Below are positions 8,739-16,196 of a stretch of 64,000 nucleotides of DNA, piece after piece. Position 1 is the first letter of the stretch. Each line of letters starts with the position of its first letter. This DNA is from an uncultured bacterium (GTDB lineage Bacteria; Bacillota; Clostridia; Oscillospirales; Oscillospiraceae), in NCBI GenBank assembly GCA_948469375.1, contig CAOKLO010000006.1, positions 1 to 64,000 on the forward strand, in the 5' to 3' direction. Both the position numbers and the translations under genes were made by a program. The notes beneath the pieces were generated by a model that was not told where the DNA came from, ran no database searches, and was given only the letters and a program-made list of their open reading frames with translations.

Positions 8739-9641
8739 ATGGCAAAAGCCAAAGGTTTGGGAAAAGGACTGGACGCCCTCATGGGGGACGCCACCCTTCA
8801 GACCCAGGAGGCCGGTTCCGTCATGCTGCCCATCTCCCAGGTGGAGCCGGGGCTCAACCAGCCCCGCAAACGGTTCGACGACGAGGCACTGTCAGACCTG
8901 GCCGCCTCCATTGAGGAGCACGGCATCATTCAACCCCTAACGGTGCGGCGACTAAGCACCGGATATTATCAGATCATCGCCGGGGAGCGCCGCTGGCGGG
9001 CCGCCAAGCTGGCGGGGCGAAACCAGGTCCCGGTGGTCATCATCGAGGCGGACGACCGCAAGGTGATGGAGCTGGGCCTCATTGAAAACCTCCAGCGGGA
9101 GGACCTGAACCCGATTGAAGAGGCGGAGGGTTATCTGGCCCTGCTCACTGATTTTGGTCTGACCCAGGAGGAACTGGCCAAGCGGATGGGGAAATCCCGT
9201 CCCGCTATCGCGAACGCCCTTCGGCTCACCGCCCTGCCTCCCGCCGTGCGGGAAATGCTGGCGGCGGGGACTATTTCCGCCGGACACGGCCGGGCGGTAC
9301 TCATGGTGGAGGGCGAACAGGCACAGGCGGCCTTTGCCCAAAAAATTGTGGACGAGGGTTGGAATGTCCGCCAAGCGGAGGCCCGGGCCAAAAGCTTCAC
9401 CCTCCTGCCCCCCGAGGAACTGCCGCCTGAGAACACGCCCGACCCCCATGAAATTTACGTCAAAGCGGTGGAAAAGGATTTGTCCGCCCGGCTGGGACGG
9501 AAGGTATCCATTAAAAACGGGGCAAAAAAGGGCCGGCTGGAGCTGGAATACTATAATGTGGACGACCTGAACGACCTGTTGGACCAGTTGGAGCGCATCA
9601 TCCCTCTGAAAAAGCCCGACCCGGAGGAGGTGGAGCCATGA
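8739..9641 (+). CDS. parB: Chromosome partitioning protein ParB (Spo0J)
   Basis: A 300-residue CTP-dependent DNA clamp that loads at parS and spreads along the origin. Residues 1-20 (MAKAKGLGKGLDALMGD) are the usual ParA-stimulating N-terminus. QVEPGLNQPRKRFDD, IIAGERRWRAAKLAG and LIENLQREDLNPIEEAEGY are the CTPase boxes. TQEELAKRMGKSRPAIANALRL is the parS-reading helix-turn-helix, and the last 80 residues form the dimer domain. It overlaps the following gene by 4 bases (ATGA), so translation is coupled. Exact parS copies lie at 4574, 7737 and 9775. Confidence 0.96.
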   Translation: MAKAKGLGKGLDALMGDATLQTQEAGSVMLPISQVEPGLNQPRKRFDDEALSDLAASIEEHGIIQPLTVRRLSTGYYQIIAGERRWRAAKLAGRNQVPVVIIEADDRKVMELGLIENLQREDLNPIEEAEGYLALLTDFGLTQEELAKRMGKSRPAIANALRLTALPPAVREMLAAGTISAGHGRAVLMVEGEQAQAAFAQKIVDEGWNVRQAEARAKSFTLLPPEELPPENTPDPHEIYVKAVEKDLSARLGRKVSIKNGAKKGRLELEYYNVDDLNDLLDQLERIIPLKKPDPEEVEP

Positions 9642-10717
9642 GCGAAAAGCCACAGCACACAGAGCCCGGGTCCCCTGAACTCGATATACTGAACGAGATT
9701 TTGGACCGGACTATGCCTCAAATTTCAGACCCGCCGGAGGAGGCACAGCAAGAGAGCGGCGTGGAAGCAGAAAATGTTTCACGTGAAACACCGGAGGAGA
9801 AAAAAGCAGCTCCCCCGGCGCCTGAAAAAAACAAGCGGTCCTCTGTGTATGTTTATCTGGCCGTTTTGTTCGGCGCGGCCTTCCTCATGCTGCTGCTGGC
9901 CTATTTCGTCCAGCAGCGAAACAACGCCACCGCTCTGGACGATTTGCGTTCCACCAGCACCGCCTCCCGGCAGGAGCTGCTGGAGGAGATTCAGCAGTTG
10001 GAGGAGGAAAACGAGTCGCTCGCGCAGGAAAAGCAAACGCTAAAGGAAGAACTGGAGGAAGAGCAGGACCGCGCCGCAAGGCTGAAGGAGACCTCTCAGC
10101 AATATTGGGGGGACTACTTTCAGATGCTCAGCTGGTACGATCAGTCCAACCTCCTGGACTGCCTGGAGCGGGCCAATGACGCGGGTGACTACCTTCTTAT
10201 GGACGTTATGGTGCAGGACACCGATGTTATATTCAACCAAAGCCACCCCGATTTTTCCAATGAATATCTGATTCCCGCTCAGGAGGCGCAGTACCTGGAG
10301 CTGCGGGAGGAGCTGTTTCAAAAGGGCGGCATCATGGTTATGGAGGGACGGTGGAGCGAAGAGGATAGAAGCGACTATACTGAATTCCCCGTGGTCGGAG
10401 AAAATATCTATGACGAAGGAGTCATAAAGACCGCCCATTATCTATATGCCATTGTCCGTCATTACGCCATCGACCCCGGATATGCCGCCAGACTGATTGC
10501 CGTAGAGTTCGGTCCAAACACCGGCAATAGAGAAATTCTCTATTATGGCGGAGTGTTCAAAGAGGCCACCGTGGAATGGTTTGAGGAGATCAGATCCGAC
10601 CTGATCGACCAGGAATATCTCGTCAAGACCGAGAGCGGAGTTGTGATTCTAAAAGACCTGGAGGAACAATATTACACGGCAAACATCACGTCATATGGAG
10701 ACTTGACCGATGGATGA
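9638..10717 (+). CDS. Membrane-anchored coiled-coil protein in the parAB operon
   Basis: Family not recognised; 359 residues. Residues 1-66 are acidic, Pro-rich and probably cytoplasmic. A single membrane helix spans about 69-91 (YVYLAVLFGAAFLMLLLAYF), a coiled coil rich in Glu/Gln about 100-150, and a largely acidic domain fills the rest, including AGDYLLMDVM. Translation is coupled to parB by a 4-base overlap. A perfect parS lies inside the gene (9775-9790), read as part of NVSRET. The next gene is a diverged copy with the same plan. The setting suggests a membrane link or sensor for origin segregation, which is inference only. Confidence 0.8.
   Translation: MSEKPQHTEPGSPELDILNEILDRTMPQISDPPEEAQQESGVEAENVSRETPEEKKAAPPAPEKNKRSSVYVYLAVLFGAAFLMLLLAYFVQQRNNATALDDLRSTSTASRQELLEEIQQLEEENESLAQEKQTLKEELEEEQDRAARLKETSQQYWGDYFQMLSWYDQSNLLDCLERANDAGDYLLMDVMVQDTDVIFNQSHPDFSNEYLIPAQEAQYLELREELFQKGGIMVMEGRWSEEDRSDYTEFPVVGENIYDEGVIKTAHYLYAIVRHYAIDPGYAARLIAVEFGPNTGNREILYYGGVFKEATVEWFEEIRSDLIDQEYLVKTESGVVILKDLEEQYYTANITSYGDLTDG
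9775..9790. promoter_or_regulatory. parS site 4, intragenic
   Basis: TGTTTCACGTGAAACA, an exact consensus match inside the coding sequence of the membrane coiled-coil protein, about 140 bases after parB. Confidence 0.92.
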
Positions 10718-11729
10718 ACAAGAAAACAAGCCGGACATCCTCAGCAAGATTTTTGACAAGGCTGGACAGCCCGCTTCCCCACCCCAGGAGCGCCCGAAGT
10801 TTGAGTACCCGCCTGATGACGAGCCGTCCCCCCCTCCTTCGCATAACGGACCCGGAGAAAGCAGCGGTGCGGCGGCAAAGCTTCTCCCCTGGCTGTGTAT
10901 GGTACTGGGCGCGGCCCTGCTGGTGCTGGGTATCTGCCTGCTCCAGCTGGCGCGGATGAATCAGCGGCTGGAGTCCTTGGAGGAAACGGTTCAATCCGTC
11001 GCCCTCATCGACCAGCTCCAAAGAGAGAACAAAATTCTCCAACAGGAGCTGGAAAAGCTGGAAGAGAGCGTACAACAGGCAACGTGGAGGACCCGGGAAC
11101 TGGAGCAGGAAAATCAAGCGGTCTATGCGCAGTACTACGCGGAGCAGGATAAGGAGCAGCAGTTAAACCGCCTGTGGTATCTCAGCCGATTCATGGAAGC
11201 TGGGGATTACCTCATAGCCTCTGCCCTGGTCAGATTTTCCTCTGGCTCCAACTCTCCCGAGGGAGGGTGCTATAATTCGGCCCAGGTAGAGCAGTATCGA
11301 ACATATGCCCAGGAGCTTATCGAGCGCGGATATCTGGAGGAAACAGATGAGTTTGCCGCAATCAATGAAACACTGTCCCTTCCTCTCCTGGCTTTCACGG
11401 AACGCTGGGACCCCGACAAAAATCACGATGCGGCGGCAATGTCCCTTCTCTGGTGCGCCCTGGAGGCCCATTTCATTCATGGAATAGGGTCTGATGAGGC
11501 CGCCGCCCAATACCTGTATCTCTATCCTTTGGGCGACCCGTCCAGCGGTTATCCGGACCGGGTCAACCGCCTGGCCAGCCCATTCACGCTGGAGCAGTTT
11601 GAACTCATGAAGCAGGACCTGGTAGAAAGCGAAAACCTGGCCATAGCAGACAACGGCGATATGAGCGTAGGACCGGGCTTTCACTTCGACGTGCTGTATA
11701 CGCTTCCCTTCCACATTCCTCCGTCCTAA
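10710..11729 (+). CDS. Second membrane-anchored coiled-coil protein in the parAB operon
   Basis: Family not recognised; 339 residues. The plan matches the preceding gene: a short acidic/Pro-rich N-terminus with KPDILSKIFDK (compare ELDILNEILDR next door), a membrane helix at about 59-81, a coiled coil at about 82-150, and an outer domain containing FMEAGDYLIASALV. It overlaps the preceding gene by 8 bases. The two proteins look like an old tandem duplication and may pair through their coiled coils. The operon probably ends here: serS follows after 35 bases with its own AAGGTGATA ribosome site, and no terminator is evident between them. Confidence 0.78.
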   Translation: MDEQENKPDILSKIFDKAGQPASPPQERPKFEYPPDDEPSPPPSHNGPGESSGAAAKLLPWLCMVLGAALLVLGICLLQLARMNQRLESLEETVQSVALIDQLQRENKILQQELEKLEESVQQATWRTRELEQENQAVYAQYYAEQDKEQQLNRLWYLSRFMEAGDYLIASALVRFSSGSNSPEGGCYNSAQVEQYRTYAQELIERGYLEETDEFAAINETLSLPLLAFTERWDPDKNHDAAAMSLLWCALEAHFIHGIGSDEAAAQYLYLYPLGDPSSGYPDRVNRLASPFTLEQFELMKQDLVESENLAIADNGDMSVGPGFHFDVLYTLPFHIPPS

Positions 11730-11764
11730 TTAGAACAAAATCCATGATAAAAAGGTGATATATT

Positions 11765-13066
11765 ATGTTAGACATCAAATTTCTCCGGGAAAACCCGGAT
11801 TTGGTCAAAGAAAACATCAAAAAGAAGTTCCAGGAGGAAAAGCTTCCCCTGGTGGACCAGGTCATCGAGCTGGACCGCCGCAACCGAGACGCCATGACCG
11901 AGGCCAACACCCTCCGCGCCGCCCGGAATACTCTGAGCAAGCAGGTGGGAATGCTGATGGGTCAAGCGAAAAAGGACTCTTCCAAGCTGGCGGAGGCCGA
12001 GGAGGCCAAGGCCAAGGTGAAGGCCAACGCCGACCGTCTGGCGGAGCTGGAGCAGCTGGAGGACCAGCTTGCGATTGAGATCCGGAAAATCATGCTGACC
12101 ATTCCCAATATCATTGACCCCTCCGTGCCCATCGGGCCGGACGACTCCGCCAATGTAGAGGTGGAGCGGTTTGGGGACGCTGCCGTACCAGACTTTGAGG
12201 TGCCCTACCACACCGATATCATGGAGCGCTTTGACGGCGTGGACATGGACGCGGCGGGCAGGGTATCCGGCGCAGGGTTCTACTACCTGATGGGCGACAT
12301 CGCCCGGCTCCATGAGGCGGTACTGGCCTACGCCCGTGATTTTATGATTGGCAAGGGCTTTACCTTCTGCGTGCCTCCCTTCATGATTCACGGCAATGTG
12401 GTGGAGGGCGTCATGAGCCAGACCGACATGGACGCCATGATGTATAAGATCGAAGGCGAGGACCTGTACCTGATCGGCACCTCCGAGCACTCCATGATCG
12501 GCAAATTCATCGACCAGATGATCCCCGAGGACAAGCTGCCCCAGACGCTGACCTCCTACTCCCCCTGCTTCCGCAAGGAGAAGGGCTCCCACGGTATTGA
12601 GGAGCGGGGAGTGTACCGCATTCACCAGTTTGAAAAGCAGGAGATGATCGTGGTCTGCAAGCCTGAGGAGTCCATGGACTGGTATGAGAAGATGTGGCGG
12701 TACTCGGTGGAGCTGTTCCGCTCCATGGACATTCCCGTGCGCCAGCTGGAGTGCTGCTCCGGCGATTTGGCGGACCTGAAGGTCAAGTCCTGCGACATTG
12801 AGGCCTGGTCTCCCCGGCAGAAGAAGTATTTCGAGGTGTGCTCCTGCTCCAACCTGGGCGACGCCCAGGCCCGCCGCCTGAAAATGCGGGTGAAGGGGGA
12901 ACATGGAACCTATCTGCCCCATACCTTAAATAACACCGTAGCCGCGCCACCCCGTATGCTCATTGCCCTGCTGGAGAATAATCTTCAGGCTGACGGTTCC
13001 GTGAAGGTGCCTGAGGTATTGCGGCCCTATATGGGCGGCGTTGAGGTTCTGGTTCCCAAACACTAA
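11765..13066 (+). CDS. serS: Seryl-tRNA synthetase
   Basis: Charges tRNA-Ser with serine (and starts selenocysteine synthesis where present). The 433 residues fit the family. The N-terminal long coiled-coil arm (about 25-100) contacts the tRNA arm. The class II core follows: TSEHSMIG, motif 2 CFRKEKGSHGIEERGVYRIH, and motif 3 ENNLQADGSVKVPEVLRPYM. The start MLDIKFLRENPD is the canonical SerRS N-terminus. No T-box leader precedes it; it probably shares the transcript with the parAB operon or has a short promoter of its own. Confidence 0.97.
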   Translation: MLDIKFLRENPDLVKENIKKKFQEEKLPLVDQVIELDRRNRDAMTEANTLRAARNTLSKQVGMLMGQAKKDSSKLAEAEEAKAKVKANADRLAELEQLEDQLAIEIRKIMLTIPNIIDPSVPIGPDDSANVEVERFGDAAVPDFEVPYHTDIMERFDGVDMDAAGRVSGAGFYYLMGDIARLHEAVLAYARDFMIGKGFTFCVPPFMIHGNVVEGVMSQTDMDAMMYKIEGEDLYLIGTSEHSMIGKFIDQMIPEDKLPQTLTSYSPCFRKEKGSHGIEERGVYRIHQFEKQEMIVVCKPEESMDWYEKMWRYSVELFRSMDIPVRQLECCSGDLADLKVKSCDIEAWSPRQKKYFEVCSCSNLGDAQARRLKMRVKGEHGTYLPHTLNNTVAAPPRMLIALLENNLQADGSVKVPEVLRPYMGGVEVLVPKH

Positions 13067-13084
13067 CTTATAAAAGGAGAATTC

Positions 13085-13450
13085 ATGATGAAAAAGCTTT
13101 GGAAAGCCCTTGGAATCACCGTTCTGGCCGCCGCTTTCATTCCTTACCGGTTCCGCAAGGATAAGGACGAGGGCTCCACCCATGTAGACGCGCTGCTGTG
13201 GCAGGTCACCCGCCGGCCCGGTAATGGCGATGACGAGGATATTGTGGATATCAGCCTTGGCTTTAAGTCTCCCCTCCACGAGGTGCGGGAGGAGCGCAAG
13301 CTATTCACTGATGATCCGGAGGAGGCCATGCTGTTTGCCGACAACGAGCCGGAGGCCGCTGTTCCCGCTCCCGCACAGGCCGGGGAAGCTCCGGCGGAGC
13401 AGGCCGCCGAGCCTGTTGTCACCGAAGAGGATTTTGATCCTGACCTGTAA
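13085..13450 (+). CDS. Small membrane-associated hypothetical protein
   Basis: Not recognised; 121 residues. A short hydrophobic helix at about 7-21 (LGITVLAAAFIPYRF) is followed by a stretch with VDALLWQVTRR and an acidic, Ala/Pro-rich tail. The start follows AAAAGGAG, and the gene lies 18 bases after serS, so it is probably cotranscribed. The ATG at 13088 is an equal alternative. Nothing in the sequence points to an enzymatic function. Confidence 0.6.
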   Translation: MMKKLWKALGITVLAAAFIPYRFRKDKDEGSTHVDALLWQVTRRPGNGDDEDIVDISLGFKSPLHEVREERKLFTDDPEEAMLFADNEPEAAVPAPAQAGEAPAEQAAEPVVTEEDFDPDL

Positions 13451-13473
13451 TTAGGGCAGCCGTGTCCTCCAGG

Positions 13474-13600
13474 GGTTACCTTTCTCTCCCATGAGAGAGA
13501 GTAACCAAAGAGAATGCTTAGAGGGAACATCCGCTTCAGCTGAGGGCCTGGTCCTCCCCGGAATGAACAGGTCCTCAGTCCCTCACCAGCAAAGAACGCA
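13474..13600 (+). repeat. Palindromic intergenic repeat, family R1 (copy 1)
   Basis: GGTTACCTTTCTCTC (13474-13488) pairs with GAGAGAGAG..TAACC (13493-13506), followed by AAAGAGAATGCTTAGAGGGA. The hairpin and its tail resemble the heads at 59499-59524 (minus strand) and 62151-62180. The right boundary is uncertain. Confidence 0.55.
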
Positions 13601-13641
13601 GCGCTATATGATTTCTTCAACTTTTGAAAGGAGGATGAATC

Positions 13642-13971
13642 ATGGATACGGAAAAGCAGGAACCCGGCTATACTCCCGCCTCCTTTGAAAAACGAACCGC
13701 CGCTTGGATGGGCATTGCCTACGTTCTCATGCTGCTATTTATCCTCAACTTTGCGTTATATACAGGAGGAAAACAACTCCCCGGAACATTCCCTCTATTT
13801 TTGATCCCCATTTCAGCAGCTCTGATTGTCATCATCATTCACCGCATCAAAATAAAATCGCTTCCCGGCGGATGGGCTGGAGCCGTCCTTGGCCTTACCG
13901 CCTGCGCGGCCGGAGTGCTTTTGGGATTGATGTTGGGCCTCCCCGCCCTGCTGGCGGCTCTGGGAGTATGA
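13642..13971 (+). CDS. Small three-helix membrane protein
   Basis: Not recognised; 109 residues. Three hydrophobic segments are visible at about 23-42 (WMGIAYVLMLLFILNFALYT), 50-66 (FPLFLIPISAALIVIII) and 78-105. The loops are short and basic. AAAGGAGGATGAATC precedes the start, and rsmG begins 4 bases after its stop, so the two are likely cotranscribed. No conserved catalytic residues are seen. Confidence 0.62.
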   Translation: MDTEKQEPGYTPASFEKRTAAWMGIAYVLMLLFILNFALYTGGKQLPGTFPLFLIPISAALIVIIIHRIKIKSLPGGWAGAVLGLTACAAGVLLGLMLGLPALLAALGV

Positions 13972-13974
13972 ATC

Positions 13975-14688
13975 ATGGAACGCTTGATTCGCACCGGCCT
14001 GGCCGACTTGGACCAGGCCGCGCATACTCCTGAAAACGCTCCCGCCCTGCTGTCCCAGTATGGTGAGCTGCTTTTGCAGAAAAACCAGGTGATGAACCTC
14101 ACCGCCATCACAGACCCCCATGATGTGGCTACCCTGCATATGCTGGACTGCGCTGCGTTGTTGAACTGCGTCGAATTGAACGGAAAAACCTTAATCGACG
14201 TGGGTACAGGCGCGGGCTTTCCCGGTGTGCCGCTAAAAATACTGGTTCCATCTTTGGAAGTCACACTGCTGGACTCCTTGAACAAGCGGGTGGACTGGCT
14301 CAACGAAACAGTCCGAATTCTAAAGCTGGAACAGGTACAAGCCATCCACTGCCGCGCGGAGGAGGCGGGACAGGACCTGGCCCTTCGAGAGCAGTTCGAT
14401 TTAGCAGCCGCCCGGGCCGTAGCCGACCTTCGGCTTTTATGCGAGCTGTGTCTGCCCTTTGTCAGCGTGGGCGGACATTTCCTGGCCATGAAGGGGACAG
14501 ATTCCGACCAGGAATTGAACAGCGCCCTCTCTGCTGTTCAGACTTTGGGCGGACGATTGGAGCGCTGCTATGATTACACAATTCCCCATACAAATGTGAC
14601 CCATCGAGTGATTTTGATTAAAAAAATTGCCCCAACTCAAAAAAAATATCCCAGAAGATGGGCAAAAATACAAAAAACACCATTATAG
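13975..14688 (+). CDS. rsmG: 16S rRNA (guanine(527)-N(7))-methyltransferase
   Basis: SAM-dependent methylation of G527 in the 530 loop of 16S rRNA; loss gives low-level streptomycin resistance in several bacteria. The 237 residues include the family pattern MNLTAITDP, the SAM loop IDVGTGAGFPGVPLKIL and VEVTLLDSLNKRVDWLNE-type motif II (here LEVTLLDSLNKRVDWL), and ARAVADLRLLCELCLP. In most Firmicutes it follows mnmG at the origin; here mnmG is 40 kb away on the other side of dnaA, so the classical cluster is broken up. Confidence 0.93.
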   Translation: MERLIRTGLADLDQAAHTPENAPALLSQYGELLLQKNQVMNLTAITDPHDVATLHMLDCAALLNCVELNGKTLIDVGTGAGFPGVPLKILVPSLEVTLLDSLNKRVDWLNETVRILKLEQVQAIHCRAEEAGQDLALREQFDLAAARAVADLRLLCELCLPFVSVGGHFLAMKGTDSDQELNSALSAVQTLGGRLERCYDYTIPHTNVTHRVILIKKIAPTQKKYPRRWAKIQKTPL

Positions 14689-14750
14689 TAGAAAATTCTA
14701 CCGACAAATGGAAATCAACGAAATAATTTTCACATTTTTCAGTTTTTTTG

Positions 14751-14779
14751 TTGCCATTTTCATAAATTCGTGCTATGAT
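14751..14779 (+). promoter_or_regulatory. Promoter of the MinD-like gene
   Basis: TTGCCA (14751-14756) and TATGAT (14774-14779) with a 17-base spacer in an AT-rich stretch. Confidence 0.65.
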
Positions 14780-14805
14780 TTGAGAGTATCGGAAGGAGGC
14801 GTCCC

Positions 14806-15537
14806 ATGGGCACTGCCGTCATGGTCACATCGGGAAAGGGCGGCACCGGCAAAACCTCTCTGACCGCGGGAGTGGCCTCCTGTCTGGCGGCGCTGGGCCG
14901 CCGGGTGCTGTGTATCGACTTGGATATCGGCCTGCGCAATTTGGACCTGACCCTGGGTATGTCCGACCGGGCCCTGATGGACTTCACCGATGTAATGGAA
15001 TACCGCTGTCCTCTGCTCAGCGCGGCGGTGGAGCAGCCTGAAATCCGAAATCTGTTTCTGTTGACCGCCCCCCACAGCTCGCCTGGCCTGGATCAAAAGC
15101 GGTTCCGGGCCGTTGTGGACGAAGCAGGCGATTATTTTGACTTTGTATTCATGGACTCCCCTGCCGGACTGGGGGAGGGCTTCCAGCTTGCTATGGCCGC
15201 CGCCGACCGGGTGATCGTGGTATCCGCGGTAGACCCCGCCGCTTTGCGGGACGCGCAGAGAACTGTAGCCGAGCTGCACACCCTGACCCAGCTTCACCTG
15301 GTCATGAACCGGGTTCAGCCCAGGCTCATCTCCAAGCTGAGAACGTCCATCGACAACGCCATGGACACTGCCGGTCTTCCCCTGCTTGGGGTCGTACCGG
15401 AGGACCCCAACGTAACTATGGCCACCGCCGCCGGAGTGCCGCTGATCCTCACTACCTACAAGGGGGCGGCGCCGGCATACCTGAACATCGCAAAGAGGCT
15501 TATGGGACAGCGGGTCCCGCTGCTCCGCATTCGCTGA
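14806..15537 (+). CDS. MinD-like P-loop ATPase
   Basis: A 243-residue deviant-Walker ATPase with SGKGGTGKTS at residues 9-18, CIDLDIGLRNLDLTLG (the MinD A' motif) and FVFMDSPAGLG as Walker B. MinD places division inhibitors at the cell poles; relatives serve flagellar placement or partition. No minC or minE is adjacent and the C-terminus (RLMGQRVPLLRIR) is only a modest match to the MinD membrane helix. It is therefore called MinD-like rather than MinD. AAGGAGG precedes the start. The mgsA homologue follows after 35 bases. Confidence 0.82.
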   Translation: MGTAVMVTSGKGGTGKTSLTAGVASCLAALGRRVLCIDLDIGLRNLDLTLGMSDRALMDFTDVMEYRCPLLSAAVEQPEIRNLFLLTAPHSSPGLDQKRFRAVVDEAGDYFDFVFMDSPAGLGEGFQLAMAAADRVIVVSAVDPAALRDAQRTVAELHTLTQLHLVMNRVQPRLISKLRTSIDNAMDTAGLPLLGVVPEDPNVTMATAAGVPLILTTYKGAAPAYLNIAKRLMGQRVPLLRIR

Positions 15538-15572
15538 TATGAGACGTATATCCCATAGAAAGGATGATCTGC

Positions 15573-15986
15573 ATGAATATTGCCCTGATGAGCCATGACA
15601 ACAAAAAAGAACTGATGGTCCAATTCTGCATTGCGTATTGTGGAATTCTTTCCAAGCACACCGTTTGCGCCACCAGCAACACAGGACGGCAAGTGGCGGA
15701 GGCCACCGGCCTGCCTGTTCAGCTGTTCCTGGCCCATGCCCAGGGCGGGAGCCAGCAGATCGGCGCGCGCATTGCTTACGATGAGATCGACATGGTGCTG
15801 TTCTTCAACGACCCTACCACCGACGATCTGGCCAAGGATCTGCAGTACATCATCAACCTGTGCGACCAGCATAATGTGCCTGTGGCCACCAACTCGGCTA
15901 CCGCTGAAATGCTGATTCACGGCTTGGCCCGGGGCGATCTGGACTGGCGCCTCATCATCAAGCCCACCACACCATTAAAGGTATAA
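15573..15986 (+). CDS. mgsA: Methylglyoxal synthase homologue lacking the catalytic Asp
   Basis: MgsA turns dihydroxyacetone phosphate into methylglyoxal and phosphate, a bypass of lower glycolysis. The 137-residue protein is plainly in the family: MNIALMSHDNKKELM, SNTGRQ (normally GTTG), QQIGARIAYDEIDMVLFFNDP, and VPVATNSATAEMLI. The GGDQQ motif reads GGSQQ, so Ser60 replaces the catalytic base (Asp71 of E. coli); Asp80 in FFNDP is kept. ATG 15573 is chosen because AAGGAT lies 7 bases upstream. Activity is therefore doubtful. It probably shares the MinD-like gene's transcript. Confidence 0.8.
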   Translation: MNIALMSHDNKKELMVQFCIAYCGILSKHTVCATSNTGRQVAEATGLPVQLFLAHAQGGSQQIGARIAYDEIDMVLFFNDPTTDDLAKDLQYIINLCDQHNVPVATNSATAEMLIHGLARGDLDWRLIIKPTTPLKV

Positions 15987-15989
15987 GCC

Positions 15990-16196
15990 TTGACTTTTGC
16001 CCCAGGACTGATATAATATCCACGCCCACAAGCGGTTTTGCGCTCTCGTCCCAGGCATGGGGGCGGGAGCGTTGCATTTATCATCACATGCTCCACAATG
16101 GGGCGCCCCCAAAAGCCGCCTTTTGGCTTTGCGGGGAGAGGAGAAGCAAGGAAGCGGAGATGAGCGGACTTTGCTTCGACGAAAGGAGAAATCACC
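15990..16196 (+). promoter_or_regulatory. hisS promoter and structured leader
   Basis: TTGACT (15990-15995) and TATAAT (16012-16017) have a 16-base spacer. The leader of about 170 bases can form hairpins, for example CGCTCTCGTCCC with GGGCGGGAGCG near 16040-16073, and GAAGCAA with TTGCTTC near 16143-16179. No T-box core (GGTACCGCG) is seen, so the mode of control is unknown. Confidence 0.6.

Noticed and set aside
15996-16196. T-box leader ahead of hisS
   Set aside because: The leader is structured, but no GGTACCGCG antiterminator core or specifier loop is visible.
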